Positions 48,086 to 57,788 are shown, counted from the first letter of the stretch. The stretch: 64,000 bases of DNA from Catenovulum sp. 2E275 (GCF_025515275.1 NZ_JAOPFU010000018.1:1-64000), one strand, 5' to 3'. Numbers and translations: made by a program. Notes: generated by a model not told the origin, from the letters alone.

Positions 48086-49792
48086 ATGCCGATAGAAAAA
48101 CACCTTAAAAGACTAAGAACACAACTGGCGTATCCCAAAATATCGATTCAGTTAAGTATCTTAGGTTTAATTGCAGGTTTATGTGCATCCGCTTTCATCA
48201 TTGCGTTTCGTTGGTGTTTAGACAATATTCAACTTTTTTATCTGGATACGCCAGACGATTTTACCAGTTTAGAACCGCATTTCAGATTTATCTTACCTTT
48301 TATTGGCGCAGGTTTAATTGCTTTAGTTGGTGTTTCTACCCAGTTTAAATATTTTCGGCTTGGTATTCCGTTTGTTATTTATCGGCTAAAAATATTTTAT
48401 GGGATGATGCCACTGCGCAATACAATTAACCAGTTTTTTGGTGGCATAATTGCAATGAGCAGTGGATTTTCGGTCGGCAGAGAAGGCCCAGCGGTTCATT
48501 TAGGCGCAGGTGCTGCAAGTTATTTTGCATCTTGGCTGAAACTTCCTTACAACTCGGTGAGAACTTTATCAGCCTGTGGCATGGCTGCTGCAATTGCAGC
48601 CTCGTTTAATACTCCACTTGCCGCCGTTATTTTTGTAATGGAAGTAGTATTAAGAGAATACAAAACTCATATTTTCGTTCCGGTTATGCTGGCATCGGTT
48701 GCTGGCGCATGGGCGAATCGTTTAGTTTTTGGGCATGATCACGATTTAAGTGGATTATCGATTCATTTATTAAGTATTGAACATTACCCTTATTTAGTTT
48801 TTATGGGGTTAATTGTTGGTTGTTTTGCATTTGCCTTTAACCGCCAGTTACTTGAAATTATTCGCTCGTTTCGTAGCGTAAATATGCTGCCGCGTTTATT
48901 TTTATCCGCATTAATTACTGCGATTATCGGCTTTTTGGTGCCACAAGCGTTGGGCACTGGGTTAGGCGCTATTTATATTGCACAGGTTAATATTGATAAC
49001 GCACAGTTATTAATGACCATTTTTATTGCTAAAGCAGCGCTGACTATTTTTGCGATAGGTTTAGGTGTTCCCGGTGGGGTGATTGGCCCCATTTTAGGCT
49101 TAGGCGCTATGCTTGGCACTTTATTGGCTTTGGTGGCCTCTATTTTTATTGGTAATTTAGCTAATTATTCAGATATTTATGGCATTTTAGGATTAGCCGC
49201 TTTAATGGCGGCTTGTTTAAATGCCCCACTGGCCGCTTTGGTCACCGCCCTTGAAATGACTTATAACCCTGAAATTATTGCCCCTGCAATGGTGGTTATT
49301 GTTTCTGCGTATGTGATTTCTAATCAGTTATTTAAAAACCGCTCGCTATTTATTATGCAGCTTGAGTTACAAAAGCTGGATTATCAAGTACCACCTACTT
49401 ACGACATTTTACAAAAAACCGGGGTGCAGGCTGCAATGGAGCGAAACTTTGTGCTGGTGAAAAGTGAGGATGAAGAGGTTATTAAACGTGCCCTTAACCG
49501 CGCCGGAAAACGCCCAGTGATTTTAAAACAAACCGAAGATGACAGCGTGAGTTTTAAACTGGTTAGTTACGATGTTTCGCTCGACCCAAATAATAAAACG
49601 CCTTATAAATTTGAAGAGCTACAAGGGGTTGAGTCGCGCTATACACTGGCCGAACCTTATGAAATTTTACAGCAAAAACGACGCGGCTCTGTGTATATTT
49701 TTGAGCAAGAGCTAGACAAAATTATTGGGGTATTGAGTTGGCATCAGCTCAGGTTAAGATTAACCAAAGGCAATTATCAGGAGTTTGAATAA
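48086..49792 (+). CDS. CLC-family chloride channel/transporter with C-terminal CBS-like region
   Basis: Inner-membrane CLC protein, 568 aa. The transmembrane part covers about 20-420 and contains SVGREGPAVHLGAGA (GREGP motif with the gating glutamate), AAIAASFNTPLAAVIFVMEVVL and GVPGGVIGPILGLG. The first anion motif reads RLGIP instead of GSGIP, as in a proteobacterial subfamily. The last 130 residues are soluble and CBS-like. It could be a proton-coupled chloride antiporter. The next gene, hemJ, begins at its last base. Confidence 0.93.
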   Translation: MPIEKHLKRLRTQLAYPKISIQLSILGLIAGLCASAFIIAFRWCLDNIQLFYLDTPDDFTSLEPHFRFILPFIGAGLIALVGVSTQFKYFRLGIPFVIYRLKIFYGMMPLRNTINQFFGGIIAMSSGFSVGREGPAVHLGAGAASYFASWLKLPYNSVRTLSACGMAAAIAASFNTPLAAVIFVMEVVLREYKTHIFVPVMLASVAGAWANRLVFGHDHDLSGLSIHLLSIEHYPYLVFMGLIVGCFAFAFNRQLLEIIRSFRSVNMLPRLFLSALITAIIGFLVPQALGTGLGAIYIAQVNIDNAQLLMTIFIAKAALTIFAIGLGVPGGVIGPILGLGAMLGTLLALVASIFIGNLANYSDIYGILGLAALMAACLNAPLAALVTALEMTYNPEIIAPAMVVIVSAYVISNQLFKNRSLFIMQLELQKLDYQVPPTYDILQKTGVQAAMERNFVLVKSEDEEVIKRALNRAGKRPVILKQTEDDSVSFKLVSYDVSLDPNNKTPYKFEELQGVESRYTLAEPYEILQQKRRGSVYIFEQELDKIIGVLSWHQLRLRLTKGNYQEFE

Positions 49793-50220
49793 TGCTGATT
49801 TTATGGCTAAAAGCCTTTCATGTTATTTTTATGGTGGCTTGGTTTGCCGGTATTTTTTATTTTCCGCGATTACTGGTGTATCACGCTCAAAGCAAAGAAA
49901 AGTTAGTACATGATCAGCTCAAAATAATGGAGCGCAGATTATTGTATTTTGTTACCCCGTTTGCAGTTTTAACCGCGGTTTTTGGTATTGCGCTCATTTA
50001 TCAGTATGGTCGTGAGTGGTTTAAATTAAGTGGTTGGTTACATGCCAAACTCACTTTAGTTATATTGCTTTATTTATATCATGGTTATTGTTTTAAATTA
50101 TTGGCTGAGTTTAAGCAGGATAAAAATAAGCGCAGTGCGCGCTTTTATCGCTGGTTTAATGAGTTTCCGGTTATTTTATTATTCGCAATAATTATATTAG
50201 CTGTGGTTAAGCCTTTTTAG
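49792..50220 (+). CDS. hemJ: protoporphyrinogen IX oxidase HemJ-like
   Basis: A 142-aa membrane protein with four hydrophobic helices. The conserved HemJ opening is LWLKAFHVIFMVAWFAGIFY (essential His10), with LHAKLTLVILLYLYHGYCF in the third helix. HemJ oxidises protoporphyrinogen IX in haem synthesis in bacteria without HemG/HemY. Its start shares the last base of the clc stop. hemL, another haem gene, is about 1 kb downstream. The family is also called UPF0093. Confidence 0.92.
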   Translation: MLILWLKAFHVIFMVAWFAGIFYFPRLLVYHAQSKEKLVHDQLKIMERRLLYFVTPFAVLTAVFGIALIYQYGREWFKLSGWLHAKLTLVILLYLYHGYCFKLLAEFKQDKNKRSARFYRWFNEFPVILLFAIIILAVVKPF

Positions 50221-50273
50221 CCAAAGTATTACAGGCTACAATTTACCCGTCGTCATTTTTATAGGTGTCATTC

Positions 50274-51296
50274 ATGTTCAAATTTGAAGGTTCAAACATT
50301 CTGTCGGTTAATCAATTTGACCGCGAAAGTATCGAATATTTATTCCGCATTGCAGACCTTATGCAGCCTTATGCGCATCGCGAAAAACGCACAACTGTAT
50401 TAGACGGCGCAATTTTAGGTAATTTATTTTTTGAACCCAGTACACGTACCCGTGTGAGTTTTGGTACTGCTTTTAACTTGTTAGGCGGCCATGTTAGAGA
50501 AACCACAGGATTAAGCTCGTCAGCTTTGGCAAAAGGTGAATCGCTCTACGATACCGCAAGAGTATTAAGTAGTTATAGTGATGTAATTGCAATGCGCCAT
50601 CCTGAGGCTGGCTCGGTAGCTGAATTTGCCACCGGCAGCCGGGTTCCGGTGATTAATGGCGGTGACGGTGCAAACGAACACCCAACGCAAGCTTTATTAG
50701 ATTTATATACCATTCAAAAAGAGCGCCATGCTCACCACGAAGGCATAGACGGGATGCATATTGCTATGGTGGGCGATTTAAAATATGGCCGAACTGTGCA
50801 TTCATTATCTAAATTATTAAGTTTGTATAAAAACTTAAAATTTACCTTAATTGCACCAAAAGAATTAGCCATGCCAGATTATATTATTGATTTGGTTGAA
50901 GATGCAGGTCATCAGGTTGTGATTACTGAGCAGCTTGAAGGCCATTTAGAGGCGGATATTGTCTATCAGACCCGCATTCAGGAAGAGCGATTTGCCTCAG
51001 CCGAAGAAGCTAATTTATATCGGGGCCGCTTCCGTTTAAATCAGGCGATTTATACCCAGCATTGTAAATCTAACACTGTCATTATGCACCCGCTGCCACG
51101 CGATTCACGTGCCGATGCCAACGAATTAGATAACGACTTAAACTTAAATCCAAACTTAGCTATTTTCCGTCAGGCCGATAACGGCGTATTAGTCCGCATG
51201 GCATTATTTGCCACTACGCTTGGCGTGCAGGATTTAGTCACTAAATATGATCAATCTGTACACTGGTACAGCAACAAAAGCGATACGGTAATTTAA
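50274..51296 (+). CDS. pyrB: aspartate carbamoyltransferase catalytic subunit
   Basis: Second step of pyrimidine synthesis. The 340-aa protein starts at ATG 50274 ([17 protein letters not shown]); a GTG at 50265 is part of the AGGTG ribosome-binding site. Carbamoyl-phosphate motif [13 protein letters not shown] and HPTQALLDL are present, as is the C-terminal [13 protein letters not shown]. It is longer than E. coli PyrB, and no pyrI regulatory gene follows, as in other marine Gammaproteobacteria with this type. It ends one base before hemL. Confidence 0.96.
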   Translation: MFKFEGSNILSVNQFDRESIEYLFRIADLMQPYAHREKRTTVLDGAILGNLFFEPSTRTRVSFGTAFNLLGGHVRETTGLSSSALAKGESLYDTARVLSSYSDVIAMRHPEAGSVAEFATGSRVPVINGGDGANEHPTQALLDLYTIQKERHAHHEGIDGMHIAMVGDLKYGRTVHSLSKLLSLYKNLKFTLIAPKELAMPDYIIDLVEDAGHQVVITEQLEGHLEADIVYQTRIQEERFASAEEANLYRGRFRLNQAIYTQHCKSNTVIMHPLPRDSRADANELDNDLNLNPNLAIFRQADNGVLVRMALFATTLGVQDLVTKYDQSVHWYSNKSDTVI

Positions 51297-51297
51297 A

Positions 51298-52584
51298 ATG
51301 TCAAAATCATCAGAATTATTTCAACGAGCCCAGCAACATATTCCCGGCGGTGTTAATTCGCCGGTACGAGCCTTTAACGGTGTGGGCGGCGATCCTGTAT
51401 TTATTGAGCGCGCTAATGGTGCTTATTTATTTGATGTAGATGGCAAACAATATATTGATTATGTCGGTTCATGGGGACCGATGATTTTAGGCCATAATCA
51501 TCCTCAAATCAGAGAAGCCGTACATGCAGCAGTTGATAAAGGTTTAAGCTACGGCGCACCAACTGAAGCCGAAATTGAAATGGCTGAATTGGTTAAAAGT
51601 ATCATGCCAAACATGGAAAGTGTGCGTATGGTGAACTCTGGAACAGAAGCCACCATGACTGCGATTCGCCTAGCTCGCGGTTATACCGGACGTAATAAAC
51701 TATTAAAATTTGAAGGCTGTTATCATGGCCATGCCGACAGTTTATTAGTAAAAGCTGGCTCTGGCGCGCTCACTTTAGGGGTTCCAAACTCTCCGGGGAT
51801 TCCTGAAGATTTTGCGAAACATACTTTAACCGCTGAGTTTAATAATTTGGAGTCGGTTAAACAGTTATTTGCACAATACGGTGATGATATTGCCTGTATT
51901 ATTGTTGAGCCTGTTGCCGGTAATATGAACTGCATTCCGCCATCGGATGGATTTTTACAGGGCTTGCGTGATATTTGTGATCAGTCTGGCGCTGTTTTAA
52001 TTTTTGATGAAGTGATGACAGGTTTTAGAGTTGCACTCGGTGGGGTTCAAGCTTATTACGATATTAAACCGGATTTAACAACATTAGGTAAAGTCATTGG
52101 CGGTGGTATGCCTGTTGGTGCATTTGGCGGTAAAGCTGAAATTATGCAACATATCGCGCCGACTGGCCCGGTTTATCAGGCTGGTACTTTGTCAGGCAAC
52201 CCCATTGCCATGGCAGCCGGAATTGCCGCATTAACGTTATTAAAAAATAATGCGGATGAAATTTATCAAACGATCAGCTCGCAGGCTGAGCAATTGTGCG
52301 AAGGCTTTAAAACCGCAGCCCAACAAGCTGGCGTTGCATTAACCACCAATCAAATTGGTGGCATGTTTGGGTTTTTCTTTACCGATGCGGATAAAGTTGA
52401 AAACTTTAAACAAGCGACTCAGTGCGACAGCGAAAAGTTTAAGCGCTTTTATCATTTAATGCTTGAGCAAGGGGTTTATTTAGCACCATCGGCATTTGAA
52501 GCTGGCTTTACCTCAACCGCCCATACTCAAGCAGATATTGAGGCGACAATCGCAGCCGCAGCTAAAGCTTTTAAAGCGCTGTAA
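51298..52584 (+). CDS. hemL: glutamate-1-semialdehyde 2,1-aminomutase
   Basis: PLP enzyme of the C5 haem pathway that makes 5-aminolevulinate, 428 aa. It has [20 protein letters not shown] near the N-terminus, [17 protein letters not shown], and the PLP lysine in [16 protein letters not shown]. It directly follows pyrB and precedes a hairpin at 52617-52645. Confidence 0.97.
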   Translation: MSKSSELFQRAQQHIPGGVNSPVRAFNGVGGDPVFIERANGAYLFDVDGKQYIDYVGSWGPMILGHNHPQIREAVHAAVDKGLSYGAPTEAEIEMAELVKSIMPNMESVRMVNSGTEATMTAIRLARGYTGRNKLLKFEGCYHGHADSLLVKAGSGALTLGVPNSPGIPEDFAKHTLTAEFNNLESVKQLFAQYGDDIACIIVEPVAGNMNCIPPSDGFLQGLRDICDQSGAVLIFDEVMTGFRVALGGVQAYYDIKPDLTTLGKVIGGGMPVGAFGGKAEIMQHIAPTGPVYQAGTLSGNPIAMAAGIAALTLLKNNADEIYQTISSQAEQLCEGFKTAAQQAGVALTTNQIGGMFGFFFTDADKVENFKQATQCDSEKFKRFYHLMLEQGVYLAPSAFEAGFTSTAHTQADIEATIAAAAKAFKAL

Positions 52585-52616
52585 AATAAGCCGCAAAAAC
52601 CTATGTAAAATCAATA

Positions 52617-52645
52617 CAAAGCCAGCAACCCCTTTGCTGGCTTTG
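52617..52645 (+). terminator. hairpin after hemL
   Basis: A 12-bp perfect stem (CAAAGCCAGCAA and complement) with a 5-nt loop lies 32 bp after the hemL stop. The following bases (CTGTTAAAA) are only weakly T-rich, so termination may be partial. Confidence 0.6.
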
Positions 52646-52730
52646 CTGTTAAAAAAGATAAAATTCTAATGGTATATCTTAAAGTTTGTGCATAAAATGC
52701 GCGCACATTTTCTGCCGGATAAACCAGCCC

Positions 52731-53387
52731 ATGCAACAAACCGCTGAGCAAATTTTTGCTCAAATTAATTATCTTTCCCTTGCCGAAGATCTTCGTTGTA
52801 AAGGTTATGCGATTATTGACCACGCTTTACCAATAGAGCTGGAAACCGCCTTACTTAAGCATTTAATGGATACGCCAAGTGAAAAAATGCGCGTAGCTGG
52901 CATTGGCCGTGAGCAACAACAAACTTTAAATAGCTTTGTTAGACGTGACCAAATTAAGTGGATTGAACCAACCACTCAGGTTGAGCAAGCTTGGCTGAGC
53001 CACATGGAGGCATTAAGACTTATCTTAAACCGCCAATTATTATTAGGATTATTCAGCTACGAAAGCCATTTTGCGCAATACAATGCGGGTGACTTTTATA
53101 AAAAACATTTAGATGCATTTAACGGCCAAACTAATCGGGTTTTATCGACCGTTTATTATTTAAACCCGAACTGGCAAGCTGAATATGGCGGTGAGTTGGT
53201 GATGTATGATCCTGAAAATCATACCCAAGAGATCGAGCGTATATTGCCGGAACTTGGTCGAATGGTGATTTTTTTAAGCGAAGAATTTCCGCACGAAGTT
53301 CTGCCAGCCGACAGAATGCGTTATAGTATTGCTGGTTGGTTCCGAGTTAATAACTCGATAAATAACCAAGTTGATCCACCTAAATAA
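52731..53387 (+). CDS. 2OG-Fe(II) oxygenase, prolyl-4-hydroxylase/SM-20-like
   Basis: A 218-aa oxygenase starting at ATG 52731 (MQQTAEQIFAQINY); an upstream TTG at 52686 adds an unconserved leader. Iron ligands: His and Asp in YKKHLDAF, and His in FPHEVL. The 2-oxoglutarate arginine is in RYSIAGWFR. The closest characterised relative I know of is the Pseudomonas PPHD protein, which hydroxylates a proline of EF-Tu and resembles human oxygen-sensing PHDs. The same target here is plausible but not shown. Confidence 0.85.
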   Translation: MQQTAEQIFAQINYLSLAEDLRCKGYAIIDHALPIELETALLKHLMDTPSEKMRVAGIGREQQQTLNSFVRRDQIKWIEPTTQVEQAWLSHMEALRLILNRQLLLGLFSYESHFAQYNAGDFYKKHLDAFNGQTNRVLSTVYYLNPNWQAEYGGELVMYDPENHTQEIERILPELGRMVIFLSEEFPHEVLPADRMRYSIAGWFRVNNSINNQVDPPK

Positions 53388-53469
53388 GCTGATGTACAGA
53401 TAAGAAGGTTTTACTTCAACATTTCTTATCCGCAGATTAAATAAAAGAAAGTTTAAAAAAGGCAGACTA

Positions 53470-54201
53470 ATGAGAATAAGCCGAATTTACCACCCGCATG
53501 ATTTAACGCTAAATAGCGAAACAGAGTTATCTGCCGATGCCAGTCATCATTTAGGCAGAGTGCTCAGAGCACAAAGCGGGCAAAGCATTATTTTGTTTAA
53601 TGGGGATGGCTTTGAATATCAGGCAGAGCTGACCGAGGTGAGCAAAAAACGGGTTTGCGCTTATATCTCAGATAAAGTCGAAAATATCTCAGAATCATCA
53701 CTAAAACTTCATTTAGGGCAAGTGATTTCCCGTGGTGATCGTATGGATTTTACTATTCAAAAATCGGTTGAGTTAGGGGTGACTGAAATAACCCCACTGA
53801 TTAGCGAGCGCTGCGGAGTTAAACTCAATGCAGAGCGCATGAGTAAAAAAGTGGAGCAGTGGCAAAAAATAGCAATAGCGGCTTGTGAACAATCCGGCAG
53901 GTCATTTGTACCGACTATTAATCCAGTTGTTGATTTAAGCGAATGGTTAGCGGCTGATTTTGACGGGGTAAGAGTTAACCTTCACCCTTATGCTAAGCAT
54001 GGTATTGCTGGTTTAACGCTAAATAATCATCAGGCTCAGTTATTAATTGGCCCAGAGGGCGGATTAAGTGATGAAGAAATTAGCCAAGCCAGAGAGTTTA
54101 ATTTTGTCGATGTTTTAATGGGGCCAAGAGTATTACGCACCGAAACCGCCGGCTTAGCAGCCATCGCTTTATTGCAAAGTTATTTTGGGGATTTGGGGTA
54201 A
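53470..54201 (+). CDS. rsmE: 16S rRNA (uracil1498-N3)-methyltransferase
   Basis: SPOUT-fold methyltransferase, 243 aa, that modifies U1498 of 16S rRNA. N-terminal PUA-like domain (MRISRIYHPHDL and DASHHLGRVLRAQ) and C-terminal knot with LLIGPEGGLSDEEI and LGPRILRTETA-like segment (MGPRVLRTETAGLAA). Complete. It is convergent with the PRTase gene across a shared terminator. Confidence 0.97.
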   Translation: MRISRIYHPHDLTLNSETELSADASHHLGRVLRAQSGQSIILFNGDGFEYQAELTEVSKKRVCAYISDKVENISESSLKLHLGQVISRGDRMDFTIQKSVELGVTEITPLISERCGVKLNAERMSKKVEQWQKIAIAACEQSGRSFVPTINPVVDLSEWLAADFDGVRVNLHPYAKHGIAGLTLNNHQAQLLIGPEGGLSDEEISQAREFNFVDVLMGPRVLRTETAGLAAIALLQSYFGDLG

Positions 54202-54262
54202 CCCTTCACTTTTATAGACGTCTTTATATTTAGTTTCTGTTTTAGAGTAAATACCTAAATAT

Positions 54263-54291
54263 AATAAAACCAGCTTAAAGCTGGTTTTATT
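54263..54291. terminator. bidirectional terminator rsmE / PRTase gene
   Basis: The symmetrical hairpin (AATAAAACCAGC ... GCTGGTTTTATT, tight loop) has A/T tails on both sides and lies between two convergent genes. Confidence 0.85.
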
Positions 54292-54316
54292 AAATGTTAT
54301 GCTCAATTAGCAAAAC

Positions 54317-54880
54317 CTAAATCCCATATTCATCAAATAATTTTTTAATGGCTGGTTTGTTTTCAACAATTTCATCGTGTGTTAAACCATCAAACTCATG
54401 CGGGAATACTAGCCACTTGTCTGATTTATGCAAAAAATAATGTGGTATTAACGAGGTTTTATTATTGTCTGGTTTAAACCAAGGTGTTGCGATGCGGATA
54501 TCCTGTGGTGTATTACGACGGCATTTACGTTTTAGTTCATCTAAAATTGCCTGAATGCTAAGTCCAGTATCAAATACATCATCAACAATTAATAATGAGT
54601 CTTCCGCGTTAATAGTTTTAACTAAATAATCTAAACCATGAACCCTTACTTCGCGCCCTCTTTGATCAATACCCTCGTAGGATGAAGTCCGGATCGCAAT
54701 ATGGTCTGAGTGCACGCCGCAAACATGCAAAATTTCTTGTAGCGCAATACCAACTGGTGTACCACCACGCCAAACTGCAACTATATAGTCGGGTTTAAAC
54801 TCACTTTTAAATACTTCTAACCCTAATTTAAAAGAGTCGTGCAACAGCTCTTCTGCACCAATATAATATTTTTCAGACAT
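54317..54880 (-). CDS. purine phosphoribosyltransferase (hypoxanthine/xanthine type)
   Basis: Type I phosphoribosyltransferase, 187 aa, with the PRPP loop LLIVDDVFDTGLS and the early VAVWRGGTPVGIALQE loop. It is of the COG2236 kind and should convert hypoxanthine, guanine or xanthine to the nucleotide. It is divergent from a purine permease gene. A RutR-like palindrome lies 2-18 bp upstream of its ATG, where the ribosome-binding site would be, so its expression may be controlled by purine or pyrimidine status. Confidence 0.85.
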   Translation of the reverse strand: MSEKYYIGAEELLHDSFKLGLEVFKSEFKPDYIVAVWRGGTPVGIALQEILHVCGVHSDHIAIRTSSYEGIDQRGREVRVHGLDYLVKTINAEDSLLIVDDVFDTGLSIQAILDELKRKCRRNTPQDIRIATPWFKPDNNKTSLIPHYFLHKSDKWLVFPHEFDGLTHDEIVENKPAIKKLFDEYGI

Positions 54881-54882
54881 AA

Positions 54883-54898
54883 TTGACCATTTGTTCAG
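54883..54898. promoter_or_regulatory. RutR-like palindrome upstream of PRTase gene
   Basis: The sequence TTGACCATTTGTTCAG has a complete TTGACCA half and a right half with two changes from the RutR-type consensus TTGACCANNTGGTCAA. It lies between divergent purine salvage and purine permease genes, adjacent to the PRTase start codon. Its position over the ribosome-binding region could be chance. Confidence 0.4.
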
Positions 54899-55010
54899 TA
54901 TTAAAGAGCTGAATTATAGTCTAAATTTAATTATCTCTAAAGCATGGATAGATTTACGGCTAAATATCCTTACAATATTCCACTAACCCATCGATTAATA
55001 AGGCTAAGTT

Positions 55011-56306
55011 ATGGAGCTAATTGCTCGTTATTTTAATTTTGAAAAACTTAATACTAATTTAGCAACAGAAGTTCGCGCCGGTTTTACCACATTTTTAACC
55101 ATGGCCTATATTCTGTTCATCAACCCTCAGTTATTAAGTTTAAGTGGTATGCCTGCGCAGGATATTGCAGTGGCAACAGCAATGGCTGGCGGTATTGCCT
55201 GTTTAATTATGGGGGTTTACGCCAAGTTTCCGTTTGCATTAGCTCCGGGTATGGGCTTAAACGCTTATTTTACCTTTGGTGTAGTTCAAGGTATGGGCGT
55301 AAGCTGGCAAGTCGCTTTAGCGGCTGTATTTGTTGAAGGGATTATTTTTATTTTGCTGGCTGCCACCAGCTTTAGGTCAAAAATGATCAATGCGATTCCG
55401 GCAACCCTTAAAGTAGCCACTATGGTTGGTATCGGTTTATTTTTATCTATTATTGGTTTTAAGAATGCAGGTTTAACGGTTGATCATTCTGCCACTTTAG
55501 TCACTATGGGTGATTTGCATAATCCAGCTGTTTTATTGTCTTTATTTGGGATTGTCTTAACGGCTGCGTTAATGCATAAAGGATATAAAGCAGCGTTATT
55601 ACTCAGCATTGTTGCATTAACTTTAATTGCTTGGGCAACCGGACTGGCAAATGTACCGGATAAATTTTTTACCCTACCAAGTTTTCCAAAAGAAACCTTA
55701 CTTGCGGTTGATTTTAGTCAGGTTTTCACCGGTGCATTTTTAACGATTGTAATCGCATTTTTATTTGTCGATATTTTTGATACTGCTGGTACTTTAATTG
55801 GTACTGGTAGAGCTGCCGGTTTATTAGATAAAAAAGGCGAATTACCCGGAGCAGAAAAAGCATTTATGGCTGATGCAGTTGGTACCTCGGCTGGTGCATT
55901 ATTAGGAACCAGCACAGTGACCACTTATGTAGAATCAGCAGCTGGGATTGAATCTGGCGGACGTAGCGGTATGACCGCCGTGGTAGTTGGTTTGCTATTT
56001 TTAGCATCCCTATTTTTAACCCCGATTTTTATTGCGGTTCCGGCTCTGGCAACGGCTCCAGCTTTAATTGTGGTCGGCGCGTTAATGATGTTAGGTGCTC
56101 GTGATATCGACTGGCTAAAAATAGATGAATCTGTTCCAGCATTTTTAACTGTAATTGCAATGCCTTTTACTTTTTCTATAGCGCATGGAATTACACTTGG
56201 CATTATTTCTTATGTAGCGATTAAAGTATTAACCGGCCAGTGGCGACAAATTAATTTATTTATGTGGTCGCTAGCCGTTGCATTAAGCATTTATCATATG
56301 GTTTGA
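55011..56306 (+). CDS. NCS2/AzgA-type purine permease
   Basis: Inner-membrane proton symporter for adenine, guanine or hypoxanthine, 431 aa, with about 12-14 transmembrane segments. AzgA features: an N-terminal TEVRAGFTTFLTMAYILFIN and PGMGLNAYFTFGVV, the substrate motif DIFDTAGTLIGTG, and TSTVTTYVESAAGIESGGRSG (split here for brevity). It is divergent from the PRTase gene. Together they would import and salvage a purine base. Confidence 0.94.
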   Translation: MELIARYFNFEKLNTNLATEVRAGFTTFLTMAYILFINPQLLSLSGMPAQDIAVATAMAGGIACLIMGVYAKFPFALAPGMGLNAYFTFGVVQGMGVSWQVALAAVFVEGIIFILLAATSFRSKMINAIPATLKVATMVGIGLFLSIIGFKNAGLTVDHSATLVTMGDLHNPAVLLSLFGIVLTAALMHKGYKAALLLSIVALTLIAWATGLANVPDKFFTLPSFPKETLLAVDFSQVFTGAFLTIVIAFLFVDIFDTAGTLIGTGRAAGLLDKKGELPGAEKAFMADAVGTSAGALLGTSTVTTYVESAAGIESGGRSGMTAVVVGLLFLASLFLTPIFIAVPALATAPALIVVGALMMLGARDIDWLKIDESVPAFLTVIAMPFTFSIAHGITLGIISYVAIKVLTGQWRQINLFMWSLAVALSIYHMV

Positions 56307-56327
56307 TTTTGGCTTTTAGGTATAAAA

Positions 56328-56363
56328 ATAGCCCATATAACATCTAAACACTATATGGGCTAT
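56328..56363 (-). terminator. terminator of the DUF1592/DUF1552 operon
   Basis: A 12-bp stem (ATAGCCCATATA and complement) with a 12-nt loop is followed on the minus strand by TTTTT. It lies downstream of the DUF1552 gene and just after the convergent permease gene. Confidence 0.75.
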
Positions 56364-56435
56364 GGCGGGGAGATAATAGACAAGATATTGCTAAGTCTGA
56401 CCAAACAAACCAGTCAAACCATGAATAACCAGTCT

Positions 56436-57776
56436 TTAAACAGAAAATCCATTTATTGTGCCGAAGCTATTTCCGTAGCTGTTCCAATTTAAGCCAAATG
56501 CATGAGCAATACTTAAATATAAATTAGACATACCAGCACCACCGGCATCAATCGCATTACCAGTTTGAATAGCTCCGCCAGCACCACCAGCCACATAAAT
56601 ACCCGGGTTTTCTTGCTGATGGTTACCACCACCCATTTCAGACATAACCAAAATCAATGTATTGTCCAACAAACTCCCACCATAAGCTGTGTCTGGTCTG
56701 GCTGCTAATTCATCCATTAAGTAAGCAACCATCATATTGTACCAGCGGGTTTGCGAGTTAAATAAGTCAGATTCATTATGTGAACTAACATGGCTACGAG
56801 TTTCGTTGTAGGTTAATTTTGGCGGTACGCCAAAGTCTCCCATAAAAGGACGAATACTTTCGAAGTTAATCATCATTGATTCGTCCTGAGCGCCCATAAA
56901 CTGAAAGGTTGCTGTATTGGTAATATTAGCCTGCATTGCCATCGCAATATTTTTCATTTGCGCTTTGGCCATTAATTCACCATCTTCCATATTGCCCGTC
57001 ATACCTATAGTTGGGCGTGAAAAATCACCACCACTAACTTCAAGGCTTGAGCTTAATAAATTTTGATAATAATTTAACGACTCTTCATGGCTCATTAATT
57101 TACCCTGCTGCTTTACACTAAGTGCATTCGCTTGCAATAAATCTAAGTTTTCATGCAAAGCTTCCAGCACTCTTAGTCTGCGCGATTTTTCCGGCGATTC
57201 TTCTGATGAGCCAGAACCGGAAGATTGCCCTACAACATCGGCTAATAAGTTATCGTAAGATACCTGTGGGTCATCGGTAACTTTAATTTTACTACCATTC
57301 TTATCAGTAAATGGCATGTGACTTTCATCTTTTGCCCGGCTTGAAAAACAGCCAACATGAAAGTTATTAGTTAGCTGCCCACCTAAAGCTTCACCAATGC
57401 TCACATCAAAGGTAGTCGCGTTTGCCATACCACCAGAGAAAACACCTTTACAAGCTTCTGGGTGACCAGAACTCCCCCCGTGCCCTGCAAACGTTAAGTT
57501 TTTAATTGGTAATATTCTATTTATATGTGTTTCAAGTGGTTCCAGCGGGCTAGTTGTAAAACTGCCCGCGGTTAAACCACCAATTTCATACGAGTGCCAA
57601 GTATCACGTACACATCCATTTGGGTAATACACCATAATAAAACGTTTAGCATCACCCGCTGCTGCAAAGGCTTTAGTGGAAAACGCAAACTGGCTGGCAA
57701 AAGCGGTCGTAAGACCAGCTTTTGCAACTGTACGAAGGAAATCTCGGCGCTGCATTTTATGTTTTAAAATATTCAT
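56436..57776 (-). CDS. DUF1552 (HXXSHH) Tat-exported protein
   Basis: A 446-aa exported protein. The N-terminus is a twin-arginine signal (MQRRDFLRTVAKAGL, then a hydrophobic Ala-rich stretch to about residue 40), so the protein is folded and possibly has its cofactor before export. The family motif HXXSHH appears as HVSSHN (329-334). A Ser/Glu-rich linker lies at 183-198. DUF1552 is almost always paired with DUF1592-block proteins. It starts 12 bp after the giant gene, so one operon. The function is unknown; the fold is related to DUF1501/sulfatase-like alkaline-phosphatase enzymes. Confidence 0.9.
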   Translation of the reverse strand: MNILKHKMQRRDFLRTVAKAGLTTAFASQFAFSTKAFAAAGDAKRFIMVYYPNGCVRDTWHSYEIGGLTAGSFTTSPLEPLETHINRILPIKNLTFAGHGGSSGHPEACKGVFSGGMANATTFDVSIGEALGGQLTNNFHVGCFSSRAKDESHMPFTDKNGSKIKVTDDPQVSYDNLLADVVGQSSGSGSSEESPEKSRRLRVLEALHENLDLLQANALSVKQQGKLMSHEESLNYYQNLLSSSLEVSGGDFSRPTIGMTGNMEDGELMAKAQMKNIAMAMQANITNTATFQFMGAQDESMMINFESIRPFMGDFGVPPKLTYNETRSHVSSHNESDLFNSQTRWYNMMVAYLMDELAARPDTAYGGSLLDNTLILVMSEMGGGNHQQENPGIYVAGGAGGAIQTGNAIDAGGAGMSNLYLSIAHAFGLNWNSYGNSFGTINGFSV

Positions 57777-57788
57777 CTTCGCCTTCCT

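Noticed and set aside
55718-56203. Two minus-strand open frames opposite the purine permease gene
   Set aside because: They are antisense frames in a strongly conserved membrane-protein gene, with Ala/Ile/Thr-rich products, no ribosome-binding site and no recognisable domain.
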